A stretch of DNA of 64,000 nucleotides from Progne subis subis (lineage: Eukaryota > Chordata > Aves > Passeriformes > Hirundinidae), in NCBI GenBank assembly GCA_022316685.1, contig JAKJHU010000023.1, positions 9,484,096 through 9,548,095 of the forward strand. Reading direction: 5' to 3'. The notes below the pieces were generated by a model. That model was not told the DNA's origin. It saw only the letters and a program-made list of their open reading frames with translations, and ran no database searches. This document shows positions 50,966-63,671 of the stretch, one piece after another. Each line of letters opens with the position of its first letter. Positions within the stretch are counted from its first letter, which is position 1. Both the position numbers and the translations under genes were made by a program.

Positions 50966-53832
50966 AATCAGGAAATGCTTTAAAAATTCTTTATTGAAGT
51001 TCTTGTCCCAACAGTCTCTTACGTTTTGGAACCTCTCAGCTAGAGAACCGCAAATTTCACCGTCTCTCTTTCTGTCTCTCCCCCTCAAATTTTTCCTCTC
51101 CTAGAGCACCAACAGACATAAAGTACTTTTTCCAGAATTTTAAAATTAGATGTGAAGAGCTATGTCCTATATTCATCAGAGCTGAGGCAAATTTTTTGCC
51201 AAGAAAAGCCAGCGATCCATCAGAGCTGCCTCTGCCTTCCAACACTAAAAGTGCCTCACTAATGAGGCTTCAAAATTTGATCTCAGAGAATGAAAATCTC
51301 ATTGCTTTCCTCCTCAATTCTGCTGCTTCACATTATTAATAAAGCATTGAGGGACAGGCAAGAGAAAGGAGCAAGTGGTCACTTCCAAGTTAAGCAGACT
51401 CAGAGCCTTTCCTTTTTCAGAGGTGCTCTCCCCATGTTGAACCCCCTTTGGTTTTGTTAGAGAGGAACCCGCAGTGGACAGGCCTGAGGAGTTTCCCTGT
51501 ACTGTAAAGCTGCTTTCTGATCAAAAGACCAAGGGGTTAGGTGGGCTTAGCTGGGAGGTAAACATGCCTGCTCTCTGTTACCTGCACTCCTTTTCCACAG
51601 CTAAATGTCTTTTACTTCTGCACTAAACATCGTTAAAGCCTTGAGCGGTGATTCTCACTTGAACAGATCTTCTTAATCTCCTACTGTCGCTGAGAACTGC
51701 ACGGAGCGGGAAGACACTTTCCAAACACAGCCAGTACGTAGCCTTTGTCCACTGGTGAGAGTGAAGCAGCACATCCCCATCCTCCTGAGGCTCTGGACCA
51801 CCTAAGTGGAGAATGCCTTGCCCTTGGGAAAGGAAATACTGGAGAGCCATCACACCATGGGCGGAAGAAATCAGGAAGCTCTTTACATCTCCTTTCCGAG
51901 TGCCAGCTGCAGTCTGTCAGTACAACTGAAATGGAGCTCTGTGAGGAAACCTGAGCAGCAGAGCTGACTGTAAGCTTTTGTCTCTGTAATTATAACTGAC
52001 ACTGTTTTTCAGATAGATCTACACAGCTTTCTAAAATCTGCTTGCAAGTGTTGCTGAGTTTCTAGAAAAGTTAGATTCTAACAAATCTTCCATGTCATTG
52101 GATCTCTTCCTCAAAGGCAACTCCTGAAATTCCAGTAAAGTGCTCAACTGCTAGAAAAAGCAACTTGAAACAATAGGAACAATTTCTCTGTTTAAACTAG
52201 GCTTTCCATCCTCAAATCCAGCTTCTTTCCAAAGTTAGGAAACACTTCTAAACAAATATTATGAGATTGTGGTTTCCAGAAGTATTTCATTCTCCCAGTT
52301 TTGTCTGCTGCATTTGATTCTCTCTGATTACCATCTCTGATAGGCACAATGAACCAAAAATGTGTGAAAATATACTCACAGCATTCCTGCAGAAGTGATT
52401 GTGTTTTTTCTACAGAAGTGAGAAGCTATCAGAGAAATTGTGAGGAAAGCCAATTTGTTCTGACTTATCTGCTACTGTCTTGACAAGGTGCACTGGAGGC
52501 AAACAAAACAATCCTGCGTTGTTATCATGCCACACAGCATCCGTCCTTGGCTCTCACCAGTTTGGAAAGGCAACAACTAACACGCTGCTACTTTATCAAG
52601 AACAGTTCTCACTCATGAGAAATAGCAAAAAAATCCCTCCCAGCTGCTGATCCAATCCAGTTCATCTCAGCTGGGATTTTAATATCTGAGGATAGAGCAG
52701 AGCTTGGAAAAGTACACCAGGTTGTGCAGATTAATCAGATGCAGCATCAGAGAAATCCAATTATCAGCTGTTTGAAATTAAGCACTAATTAAACTTTGCC
52801 ACAAGTTGTAGCTCACATCTGCAAGTCTGTGAAGCCAAGGAGAGGCAAGAAGGCAGGTTCAGAAGGCAGAGGGCCATCCTTTTGTTAATTAATGATCTGA
52901 AAAGCAACCAAAACAAGCCATCAGCTCAGGCTCAGCAAGTGTTGCTTTTTTCTGCTTTCTGCAGCTTACTGGTGCTTTCTCCCCACAGGCATTTGAGTTT
53001 GTTTATAACCAGTGGTGTGGTGGTACCAATGTAGGCTCCCCCAGGAGGCAAGCAGAGGAAAGATCTGCCTGAAAACAGGAAAAACGGTGCAAATTCTGGC
53101 TTGTGAGACCTCTGCCATGGTGCATTTTTGTTCTGATCAACACTGCCGCTATTCCAGACAAGGTTTACTTGTGTCTTATCTCTTGTGGACACAATACTAG
53201 CATTTGGGAAAAATAAATAAGGTACAGTTGTTGTAGGTGATAACTCATTTATTCTTATTCCCACTAAAAAAACCTCACAAACTTGTATAATACTTTTTAT
53301 AGTTATCACACCGTGGGATCTGTGATTCTTTTAGGCCTTTCTCTCAGGGCAAGTAAGTCCAGTTACAAAACTGGCCTGTGCCCTTTCTTGGACTTGGCTT
53401 TGAGACCATATTGCTGAGGGGAGGAAATGACCTGAGCTATGCTGCTGCAGGGAAGTAAATCTCATATAGTAACTTTCCTACAGAAACACTTATTCCTGAG
53501 AAATTTCTTATTCCTCTCACTGTGTGCCATTCCCTTATCTGCTTCTCCACCTGCTTCCTACCTCCCCAGCATGCTTTGAAAATTGTCGTACATCTTGCTG
53601 GGATTTGAGGAATGGAAACAAAATGCTGAATGCCCCCACTACACCTGCACAGACCCCCTTTGCCCCTGGGAAAACCAAGCAGAATTTTTTTTTTTTTTAA
53701 CATCCCAGCAAAAGAGTGAAAATTGGGCTTCTGTACCAGAAAGATGGCACAGGCTATTTTAGCTTTCTTGCATTAAGAAAAAACCCGCTTCCTTCCTTTA
53801 TGAAGGACATATTTTTTTTCTAGTTTTTGCCC
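50966..53832. other. non-coding stretch
   Basis: No supported gene. An acceptor-like CTTTCTCCCCACAG ends at 52989 and is followed by 26 open codons and a stop, with no recognisable peptide. Confidence 0.5.
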
Positions 53833-53876
53833 ACATGTGATTTAACATGTGATTTAGCATGTGATTTAACATGTGT
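53833..53876. repeat. 12-bp tandem array of CATGTGATTTAA
   Basis: Four CATGTG cores (53834, 53846, 53858, 53870) spaced exactly 12 bp apart, with a diverged last unit. CATGTG is an E-box sequence, but a simple tandem repeat is sufficient explanation. Confidence 0.9.
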
Positions 53877-53900
53877 GACCACTCAGCTGGTGGTAGGACG

Positions 53901-54260
53901 CCATCTAGGGTTCTTCTGCTTCCACAGAGTCATACCGAGCACAAACAACCTGGGGCTGGACTCCTGGGATTTGTCAATCCAACGTGGATGCCATCTAGGG
54001 TCCTTCTGCTTCCACAGAGTCATACGGAGCACAAACAACCTGGGGCTGGACTCCTGGGATTTGTCAATCCAACGTGGATGCCATCTAGGGTCCTTCTGCT
54101 TCCACAGAGTCATACCGAGCACAAACAACTTGGGGCTGGACTCCTGGGATTTGTCAATCCAATGTGGATGCCATCTAGGGTCCTTCTGATTCCACAGAGT
54201 CATACTGAGTACAAACAACCTGGGGCTGGACTCCTGGGATTTGGCAATCCAACGTGGGCA
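53901..54260. repeat. minisatellite, four copies of 90 bp
   Basis: Four head-to-tail 90-bp units begin CCATCTAGGG at 53901, 53991, 54081 and 54171. Units 1-3 differ at only a few positions; unit 4 carries more changes (GATTCC, CTGAGTA, GGCAATCC, GGGCA). The unit length is a multiple of three and the common unit has no stop in at least two forward frames and one reverse frame. This explains the repetitive 111-138 codon open frames here, which I do not regard as proteins. Each unit contains a pyrimidine stretch ending in CTTCCACAG (CTGATTCCACAG in the last), which resembles a 3' splice site. Confidence 0.95.
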
Positions 54261-57200
54261 CCACAGGAATGGGTTTGGAAGGAGTGACCGCCTTCCTCGC
54301 TCTGGGGATGTCAGGATGGGTTTGCCTGAGCCATGCTTTCATGGGGAGCAGGCTGTGTTGGCTTTGACAATTCACGGTCACTGACTGCAGTGTGGTCACT
54401 CTTTGAGTGCAGCTGGGAGGAGGGAATTCTATTTGAGTCACGGTGAATTGCAAAAAAAGTTGCATCATGTTACTATATCGTATGTCACTTTGCACACAGA
54501 GACTGTACCACAAAGACAGGCAAAACTTTTCACTTTAATTAGCAGCATGACTCAGAAGCCATGTTAGGATACTTTTCTGAATTGCTAGGGAAATATTACT
54601 CAAGAAAAACTACAATTCCAGGAAAACGTGTGCATGTGATTGGGGTAACATACGTTCATTCAGTGCTGGCAATGGCTTTGCTTTGTGAGTGACACTTTGA
54701 AACCCAGCTGTCCAATTGGCTAGTCATACTTCCAAAACATTTATTAAAGTGTCTTGGGGAAAACCCAAAAACCAATGAAGGCACTAACTGAAGGATCCTT
54801 CGTCCCATTATAAAATACTTTCAAATATTAAAAGACTATGTAGTCATCTGATTTCATGCAGGTCTCTCTTACTGAGCCATTCCAAACTTACTCTCCAAAC
54901 CCCAGTGACTTCCAAAGAATGGACAAATATCAAGAGACAGTGACTACAGCCTGGACACGCTCTTTGTGAACACATTTAAGATGCTATTTATGATGTGTGC
55001 ACCCTGTCACAGAGTTGGGCTAGCACCTAACCTGGTGTACAGTGAAATGACAATGTTCTAGATGAGCTCTGTATTGAGAAGCACATCTGCCTCAACAGCA
55101 ATGCAAGACCATATGAAAAAAGCATATAAGCAGAAACCCAGAAAATGTACTGTTAAGACCCCCAAAGTTGTCAGTAGAGTTTAGGATGTATCAGTGTGTT
55201 ACCACACTGGACATTTATGACAAATCACCTGTGTTTTTTCACTTACCAAATGAATGTACTTTGTGTGATCCCTGTAGGAGGGCCCTTAAGGTAAACTCTC
55301 AAAGGATTTGACTAGGCTTGAACAGAAAGAAAATCCATACCTTAGTGGACCAACTCTTTTCTTTCATCTGCCACTCCAGCTTTTCCATTACTGCCAGCAA
55401 ACTGATGCACAGTGGATGTTGTTACCCCCAAAATCACAACTGGAGGATGTTTCCCATGAGAGCCAAAAGACCTGGCAGTGGGAAGGAGCATCTTAATTAG
55501 AGTGGTAGCTCATACACAAAAGGTTTGCTGGCTGAAAAAAAGTGCCTCATTGTGGTGTAAAGACATAACTGGCTAAAAATATATAGTTCTGAGAGGTATT
55601 TTTATAAAATATTATCAATCTCTGCTTCGGACATGAAAAATTATATGAAGTATTCTGAGATTCATGCTTACACAAAACCATTTCCAATTCTGATGTTTTC
55701 CCTTATTTGCTCTCAGTATTTTGGCTTATTCAAGAGAGAATAGAGCAACCAAAATGTCTCATCTCCAAGGATTTTTATAATGTAAGCATGCTACTAAAGT
55801 GCAAGAAGTCTGATTTGTTTGTTGTAGCACAACAAAAGATCCATTCTAGTTCAAAAGGCCATTCAAAATATAAAACATCTGTTCTCTTGAAGCCACAGAG
55901 AAGTCAATATGATTTGCTTGTGAAAACACATCTTCAGCAAAAGTAGAAGCTGTTTTATCACCACCTTGACAACCAAATTTAGAAAACAGGTAATTAGGTC
56001 TCCTTTTCCAGTGGAAGATAAACTCGAGACCAAGAAGATGGCCTTTAAAGAAGAAGCGTCTGGAGCAAGCTTTTTAAGACATTGAACATGAGGTGGAGGA
56101 GCAGTCTAGAGCTTCCTCCTCCTCTGGTTTTGTGTCTCAGTCAGACAATGTACTGACAAGCTTTTAGCAAGAGGCCCTCAAACATCACAAATGTATCAGT
56201 AAGAAATGTGATAGTCTGAGGTCAGTGCCTCCCTCTCAGCACTCTGCCACCTCATAAAACACCTGGCCAGATTATTACTTTGACCATTTTTTGTTCCTCC
56301 CAAACCCACAAGTAGCATATCTGTCCTTCTTTCTGTGCTCTGGCAGCTCTGCACTGCTCCTCTCCCAGGCCAGGGCTCTATGCAGTTTCTCTTCCAGCAG
56401 CCATGGCACAGAGGACTTCAGGAGGGAGTGCTGTGGTCACACAGTCACCCTTTCCTGAGAGGATGCACAGCCAAGGCCAACACTTTCTAACTCTCAAGGC
56501 AGACTGCAGAGAGGTTTTACACAGATTGTGGGTGAGGGAAGCGAAATTTTCCTGTGCCTGTTCTTCAGTCCTTGAGCTTTTTCAGGAAAGAAAAAGCTGT
56601 CCCTTTGCATATTTTTTGCTATATACTTGGACGATATAGCTGTATGCTTTCAATACAGCTCACACTGGAGAAAACACACTTTTTTAAAAAGTGACAGCTG
56701 GAAATTTGTCTCACAGGGCCTAAACTTAAACTCTGTCCCCACTATAAAGAGAATGCTCCTTCAGGTTATTAATGCTGTAACTGTGGTGATCAAGTGAATG
56801 TTCAGTCTGGACAAGGCAGTGCACTGAGAGACATGAAACATTTTTAGAAGAGATTTGAGTATTTGTTTACAACATTTTGAAGGTGGAGTGAAGTACTACA
56901 TGCTTCTAAAATTTCATCCATGCTTCTGAGATGACAAAGAGTGTAATAGCCACTTAAAAATCCCATGACAAGCCCACCATGTTTCAGAGAACAGTTTTAG
57001 TAGGAAATCAAAGTATCTAATTGTTTTGTCTCTCTTTGATCATGTTCACTATAATTAAAAACAGCTTATTTGTGCACTAATAATGTACAATGATGCTTCC
57101 AGAGGGAACATACTCAGGGATGCAACTTCATATATCAGAAGTTCATAGCTGACAGAGAATCAAAAATATTATTTTACTGGAGCTGTTGAAAAGTAAATGC

Positions 57201-57447
57201 TCTTTCTCTCCTCGGAAATGAAATACAGTGTGGTGATAAAATTACTGCATGCTAATATGTGTCAGACATGTGGCAGAGTTAGAAGCCTCATGATAGATAT
57301 TTATGGGGTGATGCAGTTGCTTGTTGATAGTGCAGTAAGTCACTCCTCCAAGCCTCGTGTTTTCAAGCTGCAGAAGATTCTCTCACTATTTTATTGCCTG
57401 TTATGCAACACCCCAAGGATACAAGATGCTGTATTATAGACAATATT
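54261..57447. other. non-coding stretch
   Basis: No supported gene or recognisable repeat. Confidence 0.55.
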
Positions 57448-58023
57448 TGTTATGATTAAATTTGGCAGTGGTTGAGCCCCTGCTACCTAAAAATCATGGC
57501 CCATCACTCTGAACAATATCTTCTGTTTCCTTGTGTGCTGACTTGAAGGCAAAACAAGCAAGAGACTCCAAGTCAGAAAAAACAATTTAATAGGAGAGAA
57601 AAAAGGTAAAATAAAATAAAATACATGCAATAGTACAAAAAAATCACTGACAGAGTCAGAATACAACCTGACACCGTGGTGGTAGCAGTCTAGATGAAGT
57701 GGTCTTGTTGAAGCAGTGTTCCCACAGAAAGGTCTGGTAGCTCTTGTCCTCTGGGAATCCAGTGGGTAAGGCTGCCTGTGCTGTCCCAAATCCCAGATTA
57801 TATCCAGGTGGGAATGCTTGGCTCCTCCCCCTGGGCGGAGCATCTCACAATGGGCTGATATCATTTTATCACTCTTGCAATGGGTCCTTGATTGCCCATT
57901 AACCAGAGATAGCTCCTGGAGGGAGTTACCTATGAGCCATGCAGCAGGGCATTGATGGGCCATTGACAGAAGATAGTCTGGAGGGAGGGGGCGAGGGAAA
58001 CACTGCCCAACCTAACTTCAACA
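57448..58023 (-). mobile_element. LTR of an endogenous retrovirus (ERVL-like)
   Basis: Read on the reverse strand, this 576-bp element starts TGTTGAAGTTAGG and ends TTAATCATAACA, with TG...CA termini. It has a TATA-like box (GATATAATC, about 57796-57804) and downstream of it a variant polyadenylation signal ATTAAA (57586-57591 on the given strand), so it has normal promoter-to-poly(A) order. An internal imperfect duplication (about 57890-57928 against 57950-57985, both containing CCATT...AGATAG...CTGGAGGGAG) lies in the U3 part. I see no matching flanking duplication, so the termini are less certain than for the other two solo LTRs. Class assignment is from remembered similarity. Confidence 0.75.
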
Positions 58024-61000
58024 GCTCATGTAGATGGTGATAGAATACACACTTTGGGCACATCTTACATTGTAACCTAGGACACCTTGGTACTGCCTTT
58101 GGATGAATGCCTTCTTCTCTTTTCTTGTATCTTTTGCTTTGGCTGTAGACACCGGGTTAGGCATCATCTGTTCATTTCATGTTTTTAGCCGACTCCAAAC
58201 TGATAAGAGACACAGTAATGCTAAAAACACTACTAATAATGATGAAAACCCTCAAAAGAGTTCTTACTGCAAAAACTCCACACAAGCTTGTTATTCTTAC
58301 CAGGGAAATGTAGTTCTTTGTGTTGGAGTCATAATCGCAGGAGCTGCTTCATTTTCCTGCCAAGAGAGAACCAAATTTTTCCATGGGAACTCCCTTGCAG
58401 TTCCTTGGCCACATCATCTCACAGTCTGTGTTCTGTGAGCCAGAGCATGGCTGGGCAATGACACTGTGACTTTGAGGCAGGGAATGGAGTGCTTTCCTCT
58501 GCCAGTGCTAGCCCTCAGCCAGTCCCAGGTCCTTCTGACCCAGTACAGTTGCACTTCCTGGGTGGTTATATCTGTGTACCTCATAAATTGCTTGTGCTTT
58601 AGATTAGGAGAGGTTATTTAATCTCATTTGACTTCTCTCAGTTGAGTAGGATTCAGGTCCCCTCACTACAGCTAAGCTGTGATCTGCCAATTCATCCTTA
58701 GGAATCAGTGGAGAGGAAAAGGCATTTTGGAGGCACAGTTAATTCAGCAGGGTTTAGAATGGGATGAATGTTCACTCAGTGGCCCTATTTTTCTCCACTG
58801 TCTATGAGAGGAGTCTCAGATAAATAGTTCTTATTCATTCAGGTGAATAGGATCATAGAATCAGATTATTTTTTACTTTTGATAATTGTCGGGTGGCAGG
58901 GGCTGTAGGCACTCTATCTCCACAAGATGAGTCTGCAACTTTAATCAATTTATACACTGTGGTAAAATCACCTTGGGGAATGCATCGTGGAAGAGAAAAG
59001 GAGGTTGTTTTCAGGTGTAGCACACATAGAAGCAAAATTCCTTGGTATTTTCTTGTGGTGATGAATCATCTACCTAGTATTTAAACTGGTTTGAATCTAA
59101 TTCTGAGATTAGCCTTCAGGCAGCAGTGGAACAGGGGGAATTCACCTTCTGGTTGCATCAGGTCTTTGTCTTCTACATAACTTTTCTTGAACTGAATGCA
59201 GTCTCTACAGCTGTATAAAAGCACACAATGCTGACATAAAGGTTCAAAATGCCCTCACATGCTGCCAGTACTCTATGTGTTCAGGAGCCCTCATTATGAG
59301 ACAAAACTTCCACCCACAGATTGTTTAATTTTGAAAGCTTTAGTCTGACCTTATCTTAAGCCTGTTTGGCCAAGTTTGTGATACAATGGCATTAAGAGAA
59401 TCATCACTGTGCTATGCAGCTACAATCTGCTTTCGCTGGCGAGATAAATCTGTTACCTTCTTTCTATTTCTTAGCTGCTGAGAGGATGGATCATAAAACT
59501 GTGCAAGGTTATCAAGAGGTTCCTCAATAATTTGTCCTGGTCCCAGACACAATGGTAATGTTGAAAATTTCCACTGGTATTTATGCAGCACTTGCCATTA
59601 TAGCGTCTGTGACCCTAACTCAGAAAAACATTCCTTATCAGAAGCATTCTTACACTTGCTTAGCTTTAAGCAGAAGTTTATGTCCTACTATAGAGAAAAA
59701 CTGTGAGGCTGGGGCTTAAGGAAAATAATATGTGTAAAGCTTTCAGGATTATTTCTTGGATCTGTGAGCATGCTTGAGTACAGAGTGAAATGCAGGCAGG
59801 TTGAGCAAAATATAGATTTAAATCAATTTTCATTTTTCCTTCTCATGCACAAAAAATATTATTCATCTGCATAAATGCAGATCATTCATGCAGCTGTTTC
59901 CTTAAATACAACCTCACATATTTTTATGCTATAGGTTCTCAAATAAACTTAGGACCTTAGCAGGCGTTTATTTTTTACTGTTTTTTTTTTTTACTGTTGT
60001 ACTCCACATCTTTTCTCTGTCATTCAAAATACCTCCAGGAGGTATTGAAACAAAGCATTAATGCTGCTGAAAAGAGAAGCACATGCCAAGAAAAAAAATT
60101 GAGTTCTGTAAAGGTGGGTTCTTCTGGGTTTTTTAGACATAATTTTGATTCATTTTTCCGAAGCAGGAAATCTAGGAGCTTATCAAGGATGGAGAAAAGG
60201 TGCAAACCATAGAGCTGCAGCCCCTGTCAGGGTATGGTCAATACTAATACTCAAGAAAAAGTTCAGTGCAGGCTGTCTGTGGGATTGTGCATCTGTATGA
60301 CATGATGCATAAGCTAAACATTGGACTAGCATAAATCAGGGGGGAAATGAACTCAGTGCCTGATTTTAGTCTGTGTCCAAGGCGGGAAAGGCCACTGAAT
60401 ATATCACTGCTTTTTCTCTTGTTCCTTTCCAATGCTGACTGCTTTTAGAGGTTTTCTGGCATCTAAGATTGCTAGGAAGAAGATAGATAGCCCATTTTGG
60501 TTTCTTTTGGAAAGGCAAGGATTGTAATTATCCAAAAATCACAATGCTAGCTCGTGTTATCATTTCCTGATGATTGTTCATAGCCAAAATAGAGGAAAAC
60601 AGATATTCCTCTTTGAATTGAAGAATAATTTTGGAACATATGAAGGGTCAGTGTTTTGAAAAACATGTGACTCCAGTTAATTATGAATCTGGTTTTTATC
60701 TTGGGGTATGGGATCCATTTTTAGATAAGGTACTTAGAAAAATGACATTAAGAGCTGCAGCAAGCTGAGGAGATAAGAATGAACTGCTTAAACCTGCTAT
60801 TTTGATATTTGTTATTGACAAATTCTACTCAAGCATTTCTCACAGGGAATACCATTGTCACTTTGGTGGACTATGGGATGTACATTGATGGGTACTGGGA
60901 GTTTAGGACATTTGGAGCTTTCTTGTGATATGGCTCCACAGGAGTAATAACCATTTTTTCATTTGGGAGCATGGAAATTACATTGCCATAGTGCTCTCCC

Positions 61001-63176
61001 AATGTTTCCTTGTCTAATTTGTTTTTCTCTCAAGTCTTAATGCATATTTTAAGCTTTCTGGGGCCAGAGTTCATGATTTTGCTCCCTATGTTTGCCATGC
61101 CAAGTGCAGTGAAGTTCTGCTCCGCATCTTGGTTGCAACCATTACAACCAACAACTTCCACAATGGTGACAGCTCACCTCAGCTGACTACCAAAATCTGT
61201 GTCAATGTAAAGGAAAGCTGGACACGGGCATGGAAGGGAAAAAAATCAGTTCCTCTGGACCAGGAGGCTGAGTAGCTCAGCCTGAGATAGATTTCACTAG
61301 ACTCCCACCCAGCAGAAAATGGGGAAAGAGGTGAAAATAAACAACATAAAAGCACACTGGCATCCAGAAAGTTCAAGATGTTGACAGCAGAGTGGAGAAT
61401 GGGAGAGGAATCTGGAAAGAAAGAACGTAGTTATCAGAGAAAGACTGAAAAAGGGAGGTAGGGTTGTCTGAAAAGTGGGAAACAGCATGTGCAGATGACT
61501 GTAGTCAGGGGAAGCAGACAGTCAATGGTTCTCTTCCTCTTTTTCTTTACATGAGGAGCAGGATCTCTCAGAGGTGTCAGTGAAACATCTGTCTGACATC
61601 TCTGTATCTTTCTATGTATCAGCTCTGTGGCTGGGTGAAGACCTCCCCTCCTGTTCAAATGCTAATTTAAACTGCTTTCCACTTGCTATCAAGGTGAGAG
61701 GACATAACGTCCTGAATCACATGACAGGTAAGTTTGGGACTTCGCACTTTGAAAGATTTCTGTCCAAAGCTGCAGTCTTCTAAGTCGGTCTTTTCAGTCA
61801 GCCAGAGTATGTCCATATCTAAACAGAGCTTGAATTTAAACAGCAGTATATTAAGAAGTGTCTGGACCTGCACAGTGCCCTATGGCACTTCATCCATGGT
61901 ATTGTCCGAGACTCTAAGAGGTTCTGTGTTTTTATTTGGTGCTGTCCTTTTCAAAAGAATATGACCAGAAATGAATGCTTTGGAAAGATTTCCTGGCAAT
62001 GCTCTATTTGGTGCAGCTGTGCAGTAGGGCGAGGGTGGCCAGCAGAAGCAGTTCAGGCTGTAGGGCTCTGTCCTGCTGATGGAGCTGATGCACCTTCTAC
62101 ACTTTTCATTTTTCAAGCTTTTACTTTTGAATGCTTTTTTGTTGTAGACATCCACCTCTGTGGTCAAAGTATACTATGATGAGGATGTCCCGGTTGCTTA
62201 GCTGTCTTTTGTGTGATCTAGCAAGCATTTAGAACAATGTTTTAGATAAGAGCATTGTAGTAGTCTCAAACAAATCAAAAGAAACACATAAGGGGCTTTT
62301 CACTGTTCCTGTTTTGACACTCAGCAAGACTGGAACAAAATTTGGTGCTTCTCCTCAGAGGTTTTATACCTCAGATAGCTGAGTTGAGATAGTTTGACCA
62401 AAGATCTACCATACTGATATCTCTTGTGATTGTGTGAGCCTGGCCTTGCAGGCCACCCAGCAAAAAAACTTTCAGTGTGATTTCAAATGAATCATGCTCT
62501 AAATGTGTCTATATTTCTCTGTCTTTGCTACAGAAGGAGCTCAGGACAACCAGCTCACAAACAAAATAGATGTCCCCAATGTAAAATCCTATAACTACTT
62601 GAGATTCAGACCTCCCTTAAATGCCAGCAATCCCTGCAGCTCCCCATCTGGCCTAAGTGCCAGCAATGGTCAGAGGCAAAGACCATACTTTATGTCAGTG
62701 CTGTTGTCATGGGAAAGGACACCAGGAAATTCTGTACTGGACAGGGAAGAAGTTAAAAAGTCAGCTGTGAAATCTGATCCCTCTAGGAAGATATCAAATA
62801 TAAGGAGCAGGAATACAATTATTCTTTTGTTATCATGGTAGGCAATAGGTAATCCCACCAAGCAGAGCTTGGATATGTGTTAGGAAACATGATGAGAGAT
62901 GGGGCAACAGATTCACTTCAGGGTTGAATAGCTTAGGCAATGTTGAGCTGAGCTGGATCTGACAGAGAAGTGCTAAATCTGTGTGAGTTTTGGATGATCA
63001 TGATTAGGTTAATCAGGATACATTTCTGAAGACAATTCTACAATGAGCACTGCTCCTTCCAATTTCTTTGACCACACACTCCAGTTTCCAAAATATGAAA
63101 AGCAGTAAGAGAAGAAACAACCTGAATACACATGGCAGGTTTTGTTAGTACCACTATTAGGCATCAATATCAGAGG
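58024..63176. other. non-coding stretch
   Basis: No confirmed gene. Three exon-like blocks are discussed in the findings (59475-59554, 61562-61693, 62534-62841); none has a recognisable peptide. Confidence 0.5.
62534..62841 (+). other. candidate terminal exon, weak
   Basis: A good acceptor (TTTCTCTGTCTTTGCTACAG) is followed by just over 100 open codons to a TAG. The peptide is hydrophilic, with EGAQDNQLTNKIDVPNV near its start and a KSAVKSDPSRKISN stretch near its end. I recognise no domain. The frame is already open before the acceptor (from 62503), so the open run may be chance. Confidence 0.18.
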
Positions 63177-63278
63177 TGTTGTTTGTTTGTTTGTTTGTTT
63201 GTTTTTGTTTGTTGGTTTGGTTTTTGTGATTTTTTGTTTTGTTTTGTTGTTGTTTTTGTTTGTTTGTTTGTTTTTTTA
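63177..63278. repeat. GTTT microsatellite and T/G-rich tract
   Basis: About seven tandem GTTT units are followed by mixed TTTTG runs and a second GTTT block. The cysteine/phenylalanine-rich forward frame and the lysine/asparagine/glutamine-rich reverse frame here are products of this tract. Confidence 0.92.
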
Positions 63279-63567
63279 ATTGCCAGGATTCACATCCTAT
63301 TGGAGATGCATTTTTGGTATAGAAATGACCTCTACTAATGACCCTTCTACACAGCAGTATTTGTGGTGGCACAAAGTTTGTTAATTTCAGTATATTGTGT
63401 CCTCATTAGGGAATCTGTATATCTTTTAAAAATTAAAAAGTCCTTAAAACAGTAAAAATTCTTGCTTTAATAAAATAAGCGATCTTTGCTTACCATAAGG
63501 AGGCATTGCTACTTTTTCTGTACTCTTTCATCTAAGGTTTAAACCTTATTTTGCTCATATAATAAAC

Positions 63568-63671
63568 AGGGCTTGGTTAAGTGGTGAACACAGTGGTGGT
63601 GTTGGATTGATGGTTGGACTTGATGATCTTAGAGGTCTTTTCCAACCTTAACAATTCTATGATTCTATGAC
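63568..63671 (+). mobile_element. CR1 LINE 3' end
   Basis: GGTTGGACTTGATGATCTTAG, then GGTCTTTTCCAACCTTAAC, then the terminal octamer repeat ATTCTATGATTCTATGA form the diagnostic CR1 3' untranslated end. About 100 bp survive, consistent with the strong 5' truncation usual for CR1. It has no coding capacity. Confidence 0.93.

Noticed and set aside
53871..54287. 138-codon and related repetitive open frames
   Set aside because: They arise because the 90-bp minisatellite unit is a multiple of three without stops in several frames, including the reverse strand.
58851..58863. GATCATAGAATCA as a reverse-strand CR1 3' end
   Set aside because: Only about 12 bases resemble the CR1 terminal repeat, and the adjoining sequence shows no CR1 3' region, so chance cannot be excluded.
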